5,806 bases of DNA from Armatimonadaceae bacterium (GTDB lineage Bacteria > Armatimonadota > Armatimonadia > Armatimonadales > Armatimonadaceae), in contig JAUJNC010000230.1 in assembly GCA_030446525.1 (NCBI GenBank), forward strand, positions 1 through 5,806, in the 5' to 3' direction. Positions 1 to 5,804 of the stretch are shown piece by piece. The first letter of the stretch is position 1, and every line of letters starts with the position of its first letter. A model generated the notes under the pieces. The model saw only the letters and a list, made by a program, of their open reading frames with translations. It did not search any database and had not been told where the DNA came from. A program made the translations under genes and the position numbers.

Positions 1-308
1 TTATCGTTCACAGCGAAATCGGATGCCTGGGCGGCTTTGCTCTTTTTGGTAAATTTCGAGTCTTCGCGCAGAAGAACGACAATGGGATCGCCCCCTTCCT
101 GGGGCGTCAGACGCAGTGTTTTCGCCGCCGGGTCGATGGCCGTGATGGTGCCGTTGATCGTCTTCGTGGAGGAGCGGGGTTGTTTAGTCTGCGCCGTGGG
201 GGCAGCGGTTGTCGGTGAATCGGGCGTCGTCTGCGCCCCGGCAAAGGGCGCGGCAAATCCCATCAGCAGCAGCAGTGAACCGATACGAGCGAAATTTCGT
301 CGAAGCAT
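1..308 (-). CDS. Secreted DUF5666-like small protein (3' end beyond window)
   Basis: The gene is partial: it starts at an ATG whose complement lies at 306-308 and reads leftward off the window, giving 102 codons with no stop. Residues 1-25 form a clear signal peptide: basic MLRRNFAR, a hydrophobic LLLLMGFAAPF core, and cleavage after AGA. A Thr/Pro/Ala-rich linker covers about 26-47. From about residue 48 the pattern TINGTITAIDPAAKTLRLT, then a strand ending IVVLLREDSKF, resembles the DUF5666 / small OB-like beta domain found in secreted bacterial proteins. That match is from pattern memory only. The start is supported by a good Shine-Dalgarno, GGGAG at 319-315, six bases upstream. It is divergent from ssrA and probably has its own promoter. 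Function is unknown; an extracytoplasmic location is likely. The plus-strand open frame over the same bases has no recognisable features and is an antisense shadow. Confidence 0.75.
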   Translation of the reverse strand, partial: MLRRNFARIGSLLLLMGFAAPFAGAQTTPDSPTTAAPTAQTKQPRSSTKTINGTITAIDPAAKTLRLTPQEGGDPIVVLLREDSKFTKKSKAAQASDFAVND

Positions 309-310
309 TA

Positions 311-410
311 CGATCTCCCAAAATGGATTTTCGGCAGTAGTTTGGGCGGCAAGGGCCATTTCCCCTGCTCCGCCTGGTGCCGCATACGATTATGGTTTGG
401 CGGGAGATCG
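311..410. repeat. 9-bp perfect inverted repeat covering the SD of the minus-strand gene
   Basis: CGATCTCCC at 311-319 and GGGAGATCG at 402-410 are exact reverse complements separated by 82 bases. On the minus-strand transcript the 311-319 arm is the Shine-Dalgarno (GGGAG) plus the next four bases, and the 402-410 arm is its complement. If transcription begins upstream of 410, the two arms could pair and hide the ribosome site. The repeat is seen directly; any regulatory role is inference. Confidence 0.4.
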
Positions 411-419
411 CTATTACAA
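389..419 (-). promoter_or_regulatory. Weak candidate promoter for the minus-strand secreted-protein gene
   Basis: Read on the minus strand, TTGTAA (419-414) and CATAAT (394-389) resemble -35 and -10 boxes, with four and five of six consensus matches. The 19-base spacer is longer than ideal. It would give a leader of roughly 75 bases before the ATG at 308. AT-rich boxes further upstream (about 430-450) could serve instead, so the real start site is open. Confidence 0.25.
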
Positions 420-430
420 CCGGGAAGATA

Positions 431-459
431 TGGAAAATACAATTTCAGCGTGGTATAAT
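431..459 (+). promoter_or_regulatory. Sigma-70-type promoter of ssrA
   Basis: A perfect -10 box TATAAT at 454-459 is preceded by TG at 451-452 (extended -10). It lies 17 bases after TGGAAA at 431-436, which matches four of six -35 consensus bases. Transcription would start near 466, leaving about 45 bases of 5' leader before the mature tmRNA end at 512. That leader would be removed by RNase P, the normal route for tmRNA. It is the best promoter match in the window, as expected for an abundant stable RNA. Confidence 0.8.
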
Positions 460-475
460 GCGGGACGTGTCAAGC

Positions 476-494
476 ACCGATAATAACTATCGGT
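476..494 (+). other. Small hairpin in the ssrA leader
   Basis: ACCGATA (476-482) and TATCGGT (488-494) form a perfect 7-bp stem with a five-base loop. It sits between the predicted start site (about 466) and the tmRNA 5' end (512). It is followed by TGTTTGG, which is too short a T tract for a convincing terminator. It could be a precursor-RNA structure guiding 5' processing, or a palindromic protein site. The function is not determined. Confidence 0.35.
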
Positions 495-511
495 TGTTTG
501 GCCGGTGTCCT

Positions 512-889
512 GGGGGCGATTGGAGTTGACGGGGCACAGACGGGACAAGTTGCGAGCCGAGGCGCCGCTGGCCTCGTAAAAAGCGGCAAAAAAACAAACG
601 CGAACAACAACTTCGCAACCGCGCGGACTGCCGCGCTTGCGGCCTAACTTAACTTAAGTTAGTCTGCGTGTCGGACCGGCCCTGGCGGAGTGGACCGGAT
701 CCGGCATAACCTACATCCGCTACCTATCGGCGTGACGCGGGTGGCGCCGGGGGAAACACAACCCGATTACCGCTTCGTGAAGCCTGTCTATGGGCGTCGG
801 AAGCGGGACATTTAAAACGTAGGCTATGCTCGTAGACGCTTGTTCTTTCCTGGCTTCGGACGGGAGTTCGAGTCTCCCCGCCTCCACCA
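512..889 (+). ncRNA. ssrA: Transfer-messenger RNA (tmRNA), one-piece
   Basis: tmRNA with SmpB rescues stalled ribosomes and adds a degradation tag to the unfinished protein. The length, 378 bases, is normal. The acceptor stem pairs GGGGGCG (512-518) with CGCCTCC (879-885). Its third pair is G-U, the alanyl-tRNA synthetase identity element. A886 and an encoded CCA (887-889) follow. The T arm is GGGAG, TTCGAGT, CTCCC (862-878). Helix H2 pairs GGACAAG (543-549) with CTTGTTC (839-845). Pseudoknot PK1 lies at 558-587: CGAGGC with GCCTCG, and GCCGC with GCGGC. The segment GGCCTCGTAAAAAGC is nearly identical to that of E. coli. The tag frame starts at 600. Helix H5 (644-662) holds the tag stop. The region 663-830 should contain the remaining pseudoknots, which I did not resolve pair by pair. 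Oddity: the D-loop region reads GGAGTTGAC (522-530) where most tmRNAs have GG-N-TTCGAC. Confidence 0.97.
600..647 (+). other. tmRNA tag-peptide reading frame (ANNNFATARTAALAA, stop)
   Basis: The frame runs from resume codon GCG (600-602) through 15 codons to TAA (645-647), encoding ANNNFATARTAALAA. With the non-encoded Ala carried by the charged tmRNA, the appended tag would be one residue longer. The final ALAA matches the C-terminal degron read by ClpXP/ClpA-type proteases, and the Asn-rich start resembles known tags such as AANDENYALAA. The resume codon lies 12 bases after the end of PK1, a normal spacing. The stop is inside the H5 stem (CTAACTT 644-650 with AAGTTAG 656-662), and a second in-frame stop, TAG, follows at 660-662. 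Confidence 0.93.
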
Positions 890-929
890 GATTTATACCT
901 TTCGCTGTTACCGCGCATCGCATCGTACA

Positions 930-971
930 AAGCGCCCGCGTCGTCTTCCCAATGAGGACGACGGGGCGCTT
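930..971 (+). terminator. Long GC-rich hairpin after ssrA, probable terminator
   Basis: AAGCGCCC (930-937) pairs with GGGCGCTT (964-971). After one bulged G at 938, CGTCGTCTTC (939-948) pairs with GAGGACGACG (954-963), including one G-U pair. The loop is CCAAT (949-953). This is an 18-bp stem located 40 bases after the tmRNA 3' end and 77 bases before the amidase start codon. The bases after it (CGGCATATACG) lack a U tract, so it may be a weak or U-less terminator, or a 3'-processing barrier. Confidence 0.55.
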
Positions 972-1048
972 CGGCATATACGCAAATCCGCCGCCGCAGA
1001 ACCGACCAGGGTGGGTTGACCATCTTGCGGAAAGGACACAAGGAACGC

Positions 1049-2917
1049 ATGCGCTTCATTCATCTCGTGCTGTTTGCCGCCGCCGCGGCGCTCGTGTCAC
1101 CGGCCGTCGCTGGCCCCCTCCCCGCCGCACGCGGCGGGGTGGCCGTCGCCCCCGTCATCCCCGGCGTGCCACGCATCTTCTTCGCCGGCCGCCCGCTCCC
1201 TGTGCCCGACTCCGCCCTCACCCCCTACCGTGACCCTTCGGATAACGCGCTTTGCGCGGCCCCCGAGTCCCTGACGTCGCTCGGCGTCTCCTGCATAGTG
1301 GATGGCAGGGCGCAAACGGCGTCCCTCACCGGCCCGGAGGGGAAATCCACGACCGTGCGCGCGCGCAAAGCGCCCAACGGTCGCGTCTTCGTCCCCGTCA
1401 TCGAGGTGATGGAAGCGTTGGGCGGCAAATGCGAATGGCAGCCTTCCACGAACACCGTCCACATCCGCGCGACGCTCACCTCGGTGGAGATGCTGGGCGG
1501 TCAGCTGCGCATCAAGGCGACGCTGCCCGTCACGGCCACCGTCGTGAATCGCAAGGATCCGGCGCAGATCATCGTGGACGTGGCCGGCGCCGAGATCGGG
1601 AAGCTGCCGCGCAAGGTGCCCCTGTTCGAGTCCGGCATCGTTGCGCGCACGGGGCAGTTTAAAGAGGACACCGCGCGCATCGTGCTCGACCTGAAGGAGC
1701 CGTCGGCCCTCGCGCCCGCCAGCCAGCAGCCGTCCACCCTGCTGATCTTGAACCCGGTCCCCACGTCGGCCGCCCCGCGCGCCCCGATCGTCATCAAGAT
1801 CCCCCCGGACCCGGCGCCCGCCGTGACGCCCGCCCCGAAGCCGCCCGCCCCCCCGGCATTCAGCCCCACCGTGGTGAGCGCCATCAGCTTCCGCCCCGTC
1901 AGCGACAAACAGGCGCAGATCCTGGTCAGCGCCGGCCGCGCCCCGCAGGTGCGTTCGACGCTCGTCCCGGGCCAGCTGATCCTGGAGATGCCGAACGCCC
2001 GGCTAGACCCGGACGCGGAAAAGGCGCTGGACGACATCAAGCACCCGCTCGTGCATGCCGTGCAGGTGGTTGCCGCGGGTGAGAACACCGCGCGCGTCAT
2101 CGTGGACCTGAACCGGGTGGTCGCCTATTCGATCTCGCCGGGGACTCGGCCCGCCGGTCTGGTGATCGACCTTTCCCTGCCGCGCGGCGCGGGCGGCAAG
2201 CTCGCCGGCAAGCTCATCGTAGTGGATCCCGGCCACGGCGGCTCGGACCCGGGCGCGTACGGCGTCGGGGGCCGCCGGGAAAAGAATGTCAACCTGGCCG
2301 TCGGCCTGGCACTGCGCGACAAGCTCCGGGACGCAGGGGCGAACGTCGTTGTGACGCGGTCGGACGACGTGTTCATCGCGCTTTCCGAGCGTGCCCGCAT
2401 CGCGAACCGGGCCGGAGCCGACTTCTTCATCTCGGTCCATTCGGACTCCGCCGGCCGTAACCGCTCGATCCACGGTTCCACCGTCTACCACCACAAGCAG
2501 GTGCCCTCCTGCCGCGCGCTGGCGCACTGCATCGCCCAGCGGCTGGGCGCGATGGGCGGCATCTCCACCAAAGGGGTCCGCTCGGATCAGGTCATCGCCC
2601 CCAAAAGCGGCTTCGCCGTGCTGCGTCATACGCGCATGGTGGGCGTTCTGGTCGAATGCGGCTACATGACCAACCCCGGCGACGAAGCGCGGCTGGTGCA
2701 GCCCGCGATGCAGCGGCGCATCGCGCAGGCCGTCGTCGACGGCCTGCGCGACTACATCGAGGGCAACCCGGACCAAAGTACCAAAGACATCAAACCAGGC
2801 CTCAGCGCCGAAGACGCGCAGTTCCCGGGCGCGCCGGTGGCGGGATCGCTCGATCCCGGCGTCGGGGAGAGCGCGGCAGCGCCGGGTGAGCTGCCCATGG
2901 CTGCCGCATCTCATTAA
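1049..2917 (+). CDS. N-acetylmuramoyl-L-alanine amidase, AMIN plus Amidase_3, exported
   Basis: This is a 622-residue exported zinc amidase that cleaves the bond between N-acetylmuramic acid and L-Ala in peptidoglycan. Residues 1-21 are a signal peptide (MRFIHLVLFAAAAALVS, then AVA before Gly22). About 25-140 resembles the copper-amine-oxidase N-terminal-like domain (GRVFVPVIEVMEALGGKCEW). About 145-230 is an AMIN domain, 235-274 a Pro/Ala-rich linker, and about 275-383 a second AMIN-like domain. About 390-569 is Amidase_3, followed by a low-complexity tail to 622. The zinc and catalytic residues are all present: His396 (DPGHGG), Glu411 (REKNVN), His464 (SVHSDS) and Glu536 (VECGYMTNP). ATG 1049 is chosen over the in-frame TTG at 1016 because AAGGA (1040-1044) precedes it and the signal peptide then begins properly. 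AMIN domains usually target the septum or outer envelope. The amidase is 28 bases upstream of the GerMN gene, so likely in the same transcript. Confidence 0.93.
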   Translation: MRFIHLVLFAAAAALVSPAVAGPLPAARGGVAVAPVIPGVPRIFFAGRPLPVPDSALTPYRDPSDNALCAAPESLTSLGVSCIVDGRAQTASLTGPEGKSTTVRARKAPNGRVFVPVIEVMEALGGKCEWQPSTNTVHIRATLTSVEMLGGQLRIKATLPVTATVVNRKDPAQIIVDVAGAEIGKLPRKVPLFESGIVARTGQFKEDTARIVLDLKEPSALAPASQQPSTLLILNPVPTSAAPRAPIVIKIPPDPAPAVTPAPKPPAPPAFSPTVVSAISFRPVSDKQAQILVSAGRAPQVRSTLVPGQLILEMPNARLDPDAEKALDDIKHPLVHAVQVVAAGENTARVIVDLNRVVAYSISPGTRPAGLVIDLSLPRGAGGKLAGKLIVVDPGHGGSDPGAYGVGGRREKNVNLAVGLALRDKLRDAGANVVVTRSDDVFIALSERARIANRAGADFFISVHSDSAGRNRSIHGSTVYHHKQVPSCRALAHCIAQRLGAMGGISTKGVRSDQVIAPKSGFAVLRHTRMVGVLVECGYMTNPGDEARLVQPAMQRRIAQAVVDGLRDYIEGNPDQSTKDIKPGLSAEDAQFPGAPVAGSLDPGVGESAAAPGELPMAAASH

Positions 2918-2945
2918 TGTCGATCTATAAAGTAACGAGGATGTC

Positions 2946-3575
2946 GTGAAGAAGAAGGCATTTGCGCTTGCCGGCATCGCCCTGGTTGCACTGGCGGCAG
3001 GCGTGTTTCTCTACCAGGACAGGCGGCCGGGTGGGCCGCCAGATCCGCCGCCGGGAGTGACGCCCGGTGGGCAGGATTCACCCTCCACCCGTCCGCAAAA
3101 GCCGGCGGACAGGTCTGAGACGTCCGTGGTCATCTACCGCGTTGATCCGGGCAACGATCAGGAGCTGCCACATCTCGTCCGCCTCGAGGTGCAGATTCCT
3201 CGGGGCGAGGAGCCCATGGCCGCGGCGCTGAACGCGATGGCGCAGCAGAAAGACTCGCCGCTTCCGCCCCGCACCCAGGCCCGCTCCGTCAAGCTCACCA
3301 ACGACATAGCCCGCGTGGACTTCAATGACGCCTTCAAGGGAAACTTTATTGGGGGTGATTCGGAAGAGGCGCTGGCGATTCACGCGGTGCTGGCGACGTT
3401 GAGGCAGTTCCCCGGTGTCAAGCGTGTCCAGATCACCATGGAAGGCAAGCCGATCGAGTCCCTGGGCGGGCATTTCGAGCTGACGGAGCCGCTGTCCACC
3501 GACGACGTCCCGGTGCTCAAGGGCGAGGCGTCGCAGACGGCGCAGGACGACCACCGGCAGGGCGGCGTGCGGTGA
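2946..3575 (+). CDS. GerMN-domain membrane-anchored protein
   Basis: The 209-residue protein begins with KKK and a hydrophobic segment (about 5-23, AFALAGIALVALAAGVFLY), a signal anchor or uncleaved signal peptide. There is no cysteine, so it is not a lipoprotein. A Pro/Gly-rich linker covers about 26-60. Residues about 62-185 fit the GerMN domain: a strand (SVVIYRV), then LVRLEVQIPRGEEPMAAALNAM, a central ARVDFNDAFKGNF, and SEEALAIHAVLATLRQFPGVKRVQITMEGKPI. In Bacillus, GerM carries two such domains and acts in sporulation and germination. Single-domain copies occur in non-sporulating bacteria, so sporulation should not be inferred. The GTG start has GAGG (2937-2940) five bases upstream; the ATG at 2941 is followed at once by TGA. 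Its stop overlaps the murI start by four bases (GTGA). An envelope role alongside the amidase and MurI is plausible but inferred. Confidence 0.85.
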   Translation: MKKKAFALAGIALVALAAGVFLYQDRRPGGPPDPPPGVTPGGQDSPSTRPQKPADRSETSVVIYRVDPGNDQELPHLVRLEVQIPRGEEPMAAALNAMAQQKDSPLPPRTQARSVKLTNDIARVDFNDAFKGNFIGGDSEEALAIHAVLATLRQFPGVKRVQITMEGKPIESLGGHFELTEPLSTDDVPVLKGEASQTAQDDHRQGGVR

Positions 3576-4444
3576 CGGGAGCGCCGGCACAGCGGCGGAA
3601 CGCCCCCATCGGCGTCTTCGATTCCGGCCTGGGCGGTCTTACTGTCGTGCGCGAGGTGTTGCGTCAACTGCCCTGCGAGCGCGTGGTTTATGTCGGCGAC
3701 ACGGCCCATGTGCCCTACGGCGGCCGGCCGCTCGACGAGGTACAGGGGTTCGCCGTCGGCATCTCCCGTTTTCTTATCGAAGAGGCCGGCTGCAAGGCCG
3801 TGGTCATGGCCTGCAACATCTCGTCCGCCGTGGCGCGCGATGCGGTCCAGAAGCTTTTTCCCTCGATGCCCGTGCTCGGCGTCATCCTGCCCGGCGCCCG
3901 GGCGGCGGCGCAGATGGCGGGGGGCGGTCCCGTGGCCGTCCTGACGACCGAAGGGACGGCCCGATCCGGGGCCTACGCTCGCGCGCTCGAGGCGGAGAGT
4001 CCGGGAACGCCCGTCACGTCGGTGGCTTGCCCCCGTTTCGTGCCGCTGGTGGAGGCGGACCGCACGGAAACAGCGGAGGCGGAGGAGTGTGCGCGCGAGT
4101 ATCTCGAATCCGCACGGGCGCCGCATCACGCCCGGGTCGTGATCCTGGGCTGCACGCACTACCCGTTCCTGCTGCCGGTGCTGGCGAAGGCAGCGGGGCC
4201 GGGGGTGGTGTTCGTAGACCCGGCAGGCGAAACGGTGCGCGAGCTGTCGTGCTTGCTGGCCGCGCAGGGTCTGACGGCGGAGCGGGGAGAGGCCGCTCCG
4301 CCGCACACGTTTTACGCGACGGGTGATCCGGCCGCCTTCGCCACGGGCGCCCACGCGTTCCTGGGCAACGACGTGGCCGCAAGCGCGCGCCGGCTGATCT
4401 GGCAAGAAGGGAAGTTAGTGGAGGATGGCAGGGAAACGCGTTGA
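3572..4444 (+). CDS. murI: Glutamate racemase
   Basis: This 290-residue cytoplasmic enzyme interconverts L- and D-glutamate and supplies D-Glu to MurD for peptidoglycan. It has the family's two-fold design: [14 protein letters not shown] at 12-25 (Asp17, Ser18), VPYGGRP, first catalytic Cys81 in MACNISSA, Thr129 in [10 protein letters not shown], second catalytic Cys194 with Thr195 and His196 in LGCTHYPFL, and a C-terminal [10 protein letters not shown]. Length is normal. One oddity: residue 83 is Ile where most racemases have Thr (CNT), a position lining the substrate pocket. The GTG start overlaps the preceding TGA as GTGA. No strong Shine-Dalgarno stands out, so translation is probably coupled to the GerMN gene. 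Its end overlaps rph by 20 bases. Confidence 0.96.
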   Translation: MTGAPAQRRNAPIGVFDSGLGGLTVVREVLRQLPCERVVYVGDTAHVPYGGRPLDEVQGFAVGISRFLIEEAGCKAVVMACNISSAVARDAVQKLFPSMPVLGVILPGARAAAQMAGGGPVAVLTTEGTARSGAYARALEAESPGTPVTSVACPRFVPLVEADRTETAEAEECAREYLESARAPHHARVVILGCTHYPFLLPVLAKAAGPGVVFVDPAGETVRELSCLLAAQGLTAERGEAAPPHTFYATGDPAAFATGAHAFLGNDVAASARRLIWQEGKLVEDGRETR

Positions 4445-5150
4445 CGGGCGGGGAAATCTCGACCTGCGCCCGGTACGGCTGGAGCGTGGCTTCATGAAGT
4501 TTGCCGACGGCTCCTGTTTGATCACGATGGGCGACACGAAGGTGATCTGCACCGCCACCGTGGAAGACCGTGTCCCGCCTTTCCTGAAAGGGTCGGGCAC
4601 CGGCTGGGTGACCGCGGAGTACGCCATGATCCCGCGCTCGGGCCGAGAGCGGAACCAGCGCGAGAGCTTGAAGCCTGCCGGTCGCACCATGGAGATACAG
4701 CGACTGGTCGGGCGCAGCCTGCGCGCCGTGATGGACATGAAAGCCCTGGGCGAGCGCACTCTGATGCTGGACTGCGACGTGATCGGCGCGGACGGTGGCA
4801 CGCGCTGCGCCTCGATCACGGGGGCGTATGTCGCGCTGGCCGAGGCGCTGGCCCGACTGCGCGCGGCGAATCAGCTCAAGCGCAACCCGCTCACCGACGC
4901 TGTGGCCGCCGTTTCGGTCGGCCTGATGGACGGGGCGGAGATGCTGGACCTGTGCTACGAGGAGGATTCGCGCGCCGCCGTCGACATGAACGTGGTCACG
5001 ACCGGGGGGGGCAAGTACATCGAGGTGCAGGGCACCGCCGAGGGCGTTCCCTACGACCGCGCCCGCCTCAATCGCCTGCTCGACGTCGCCCAGATCGGGA
5101 TCGATGTGCTCCTCACCAAGCAGCGCGAGGCGATCGCAGACCTGTTGTGA
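4425..5150 (+). CDS. rph: Ribonuclease PH
   Basis: This 241-residue phosphorolytic 3'-5' exoribonuclease trims tRNA 3' ends and takes part in rRNA turnover. It works as a ring hexamer. Diagnostic segments: [17 protein letters not shown] near the N terminus, [51 protein letters not shown] with the phosphate-binding Arg, and [18 protein letters not shown] with putative metal-binding Asp181 and Asp187. Length matches the family (about 240). ATG 4425 is the first start after an in-frame TAG at 4416. GAAGGGAAG (4406-4414) may be its Shine-Dalgarno; GGAGG directly abuts the ATG and is too close. Two departures from consensus: the loop before GRT is two residues shorter than in the E. coli and B. 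subtilis proteins, and the usual Gln of DVLQADGG is Gly. It is unlikely to be broken, since both flanks are intact. Confidence 0.96.
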   Translation: MAGKRVDGRGNLDLRPVRLERGFMKFADGSCLITMGDTKVICTATVEDRVPPFLKGSGTGWVTAEYAMIPRSGRERNQRESLKPAGRTMEIQRLVGRSLRAVMDMKALGERTLMLDCDVIGADGGTRCASITGAYVALAEALARLRAANQLKRNPLTDAVAAVSVGLMDGAEMLDLCYEEDSRAAVDMNVVTTGGGKYIEVQGTAEGVPYDRARLNRLLDVAQIGIDVLLTKQREAIADLL

Positions 5151-5794
5151 GCCGTCCCGTCCTCGTTCTTGCCACACGCAACCGGCACAAGGTCGATGAG
5201 ATGCGCGCCCTGCTCACCGGGCTGGACCTCGACATCGTCGGCATGGACGCCTTCCCGGACGCTCCGGAGCCGGAGGAGACAGGTGGCACCTTCGCCGAGA
5301 ACGCGCGCATCAAGGCCGTTTCCGCCGCACGGGTCACAGGCCACTTTGCCTTAGCGGACGATTCCGGCATCTGCATCGACGCGCTTGGTGGCCGGCCGGG
5401 CGTCCACTCGGCGCGCTGGGCCGGCCCGGGTTCCGGCGCCGCGGAGTGGATCGCGAAAACCTTGCGCGAGATGGCGGACATCCCCGATGCGCAGCGCACG
5501 GCCTGCTACGTCTGCGTCCTCGCCTTCGCCGCTCCTGACGGCACGATCATCGGCGAGGCGGAGGGCGCCTTCGAAGGCCGTATCGCCCACGCCCCACGGG
5601 GCACTGGTGGCTTCGGTTACGACCCCATTTTTCTCTTACCGGACGGCTCCCGCACGGCCTCCGAGATCTCGTCCGGCGAGAAGAACACGCTGTCACATCG
5701 CGGCAAAGCCGTCCAAGCCGCCATACCGTTGCTGCGCCGCCACATGTACCCCACCGCCGACAAAAAAGGCGGGCAGGTCAAGGCACAACCCTGA
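5147..5794 (+). CDS. rdgB: XTP/dITP diphosphatase (HAM1/RdgB family)
   Basis: This 215-residue house-cleaning pyrophosphatase hydrolyses dITP, ITP and XTP to monophosphates so that deaminated purines stay out of DNA and RNA. Motifs are in family order: [12 protein letters not shown] (Thr10, Asn12, Lys15 for triphosphate binding), [24 protein letters not shown] (Asp71-Asp72, catalytic/metal region), [21 protein letters not shown] (base recognition) and SHRGKA. GTG 5147 is chosen because it directly precedes the family's N-terminal strand (SRPVLVLAT). It overlaps the rph stop as GTGA, implying coupled translation. Longer in-frame upstream sequence lies inside rph and is Arg-rich shadow. The last 15 or so residues after LLRRHMYP are a tail not typical of the family, and part is encoded by the terminator stem. 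Confidence 0.96.
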   Translation: MSRPVLVLATRNRHKVDEMRALLTGLDLDIVGMDAFPDAPEPEETGGTFAENARIKAVSAARVTGHFALADDSGICIDALGGRPGVHSARWAGPGSGAAEWIAKTLREMADIPDAQRTACYVCVLAFAAPDGTIIGEAEGAFEGRIAHAPRGTGGFGYDPIFLLPDGSRTASEISSGEKNTLSHRGKAVQAAIPLLRRHMYPTADKKGGQVKAQP

Positions 5795-5804
5795 CCTGCC
5801 CGCC
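5768..5804 (+). terminator. Intrinsic-terminator-like hairpin at the end of rdgB
   Basis: GGCGGGCAGGTCA (5768-5780) and TGACCTGCCCGCC (5792-5804) form a perfect 13-bp stem with an 11-base loop. The left arm follows six A residues (5762-5767), so a complementary U tract would make it bidirectional. The window ends two bases past the stem, so the downstream U tract cannot be seen. The rdgB stop TGA (5792-5794) is the first three bases of the right arm. It probably ends the whole amidase-rdgB transcript. Confidence 0.75.

Noticed and set aside
37..483. Plus-strand open frame of 148 codons at the left edge
   Set aside because: It is antisense to the signal-peptide gene (308 to 1) and crosses the ssrA promoter. 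It has no recognisable domain.
862..889. Possible tRNA gene 3' half (T arm plus CCA)
   Set aside because: The pairing partner of the acceptor is at 512-518, with PK1, the tag frame and H2 between them, so it belongs to the tmRNA.
1016..1048. Upstream TTG start for the amidase
   Set aside because: It would put 11 mostly charged residues before the signal peptide, and ATG 1049 has its own Shine-Dalgarno.
720..1059. Two minus-strand open frames antisense to the tmRNA
   Set aside because: They are read from the complement of a structured RNA gene. The GGGETRTPVR-like peptide is the well-known spurious product of T-arm antisense.
826..1233. Plus-strand frame across the tmRNA 3' end and the amidase start
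   Set aside because: It spans the tRNA-like end and the hairpin, then turns into Arg/Pro-rich out-of-frame sequence of the amidase gene.
2925..2930. TATAAA-like box before the GerMN gene as an internal promoter
   Set aside because: No acceptable -35 lies 16-18 bases upstream, and the gap between genes is only 28 bases.
2003..2977. Long minus-strand frame opposite the amidase
   Set aside because: GC-rich third positions on the sense strand produce long antisense frames. The sense strand has a complete, motif-bearing enzyme.
4952..5146. N-terminal extension of RdgB upstream of GTG 5147
   Set aside because: The extension is Arg-rich, lies within rph in another frame, and is absent from the family. 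The conserved N-terminal strand begins right after the GTG.
4014..5177. 387-codon minus-strand frame opposite murI and rph
   Set aside because: Low-complexity Arg/Pro/Gly/His composition with no motifs, opposite two well-identified enzymes.
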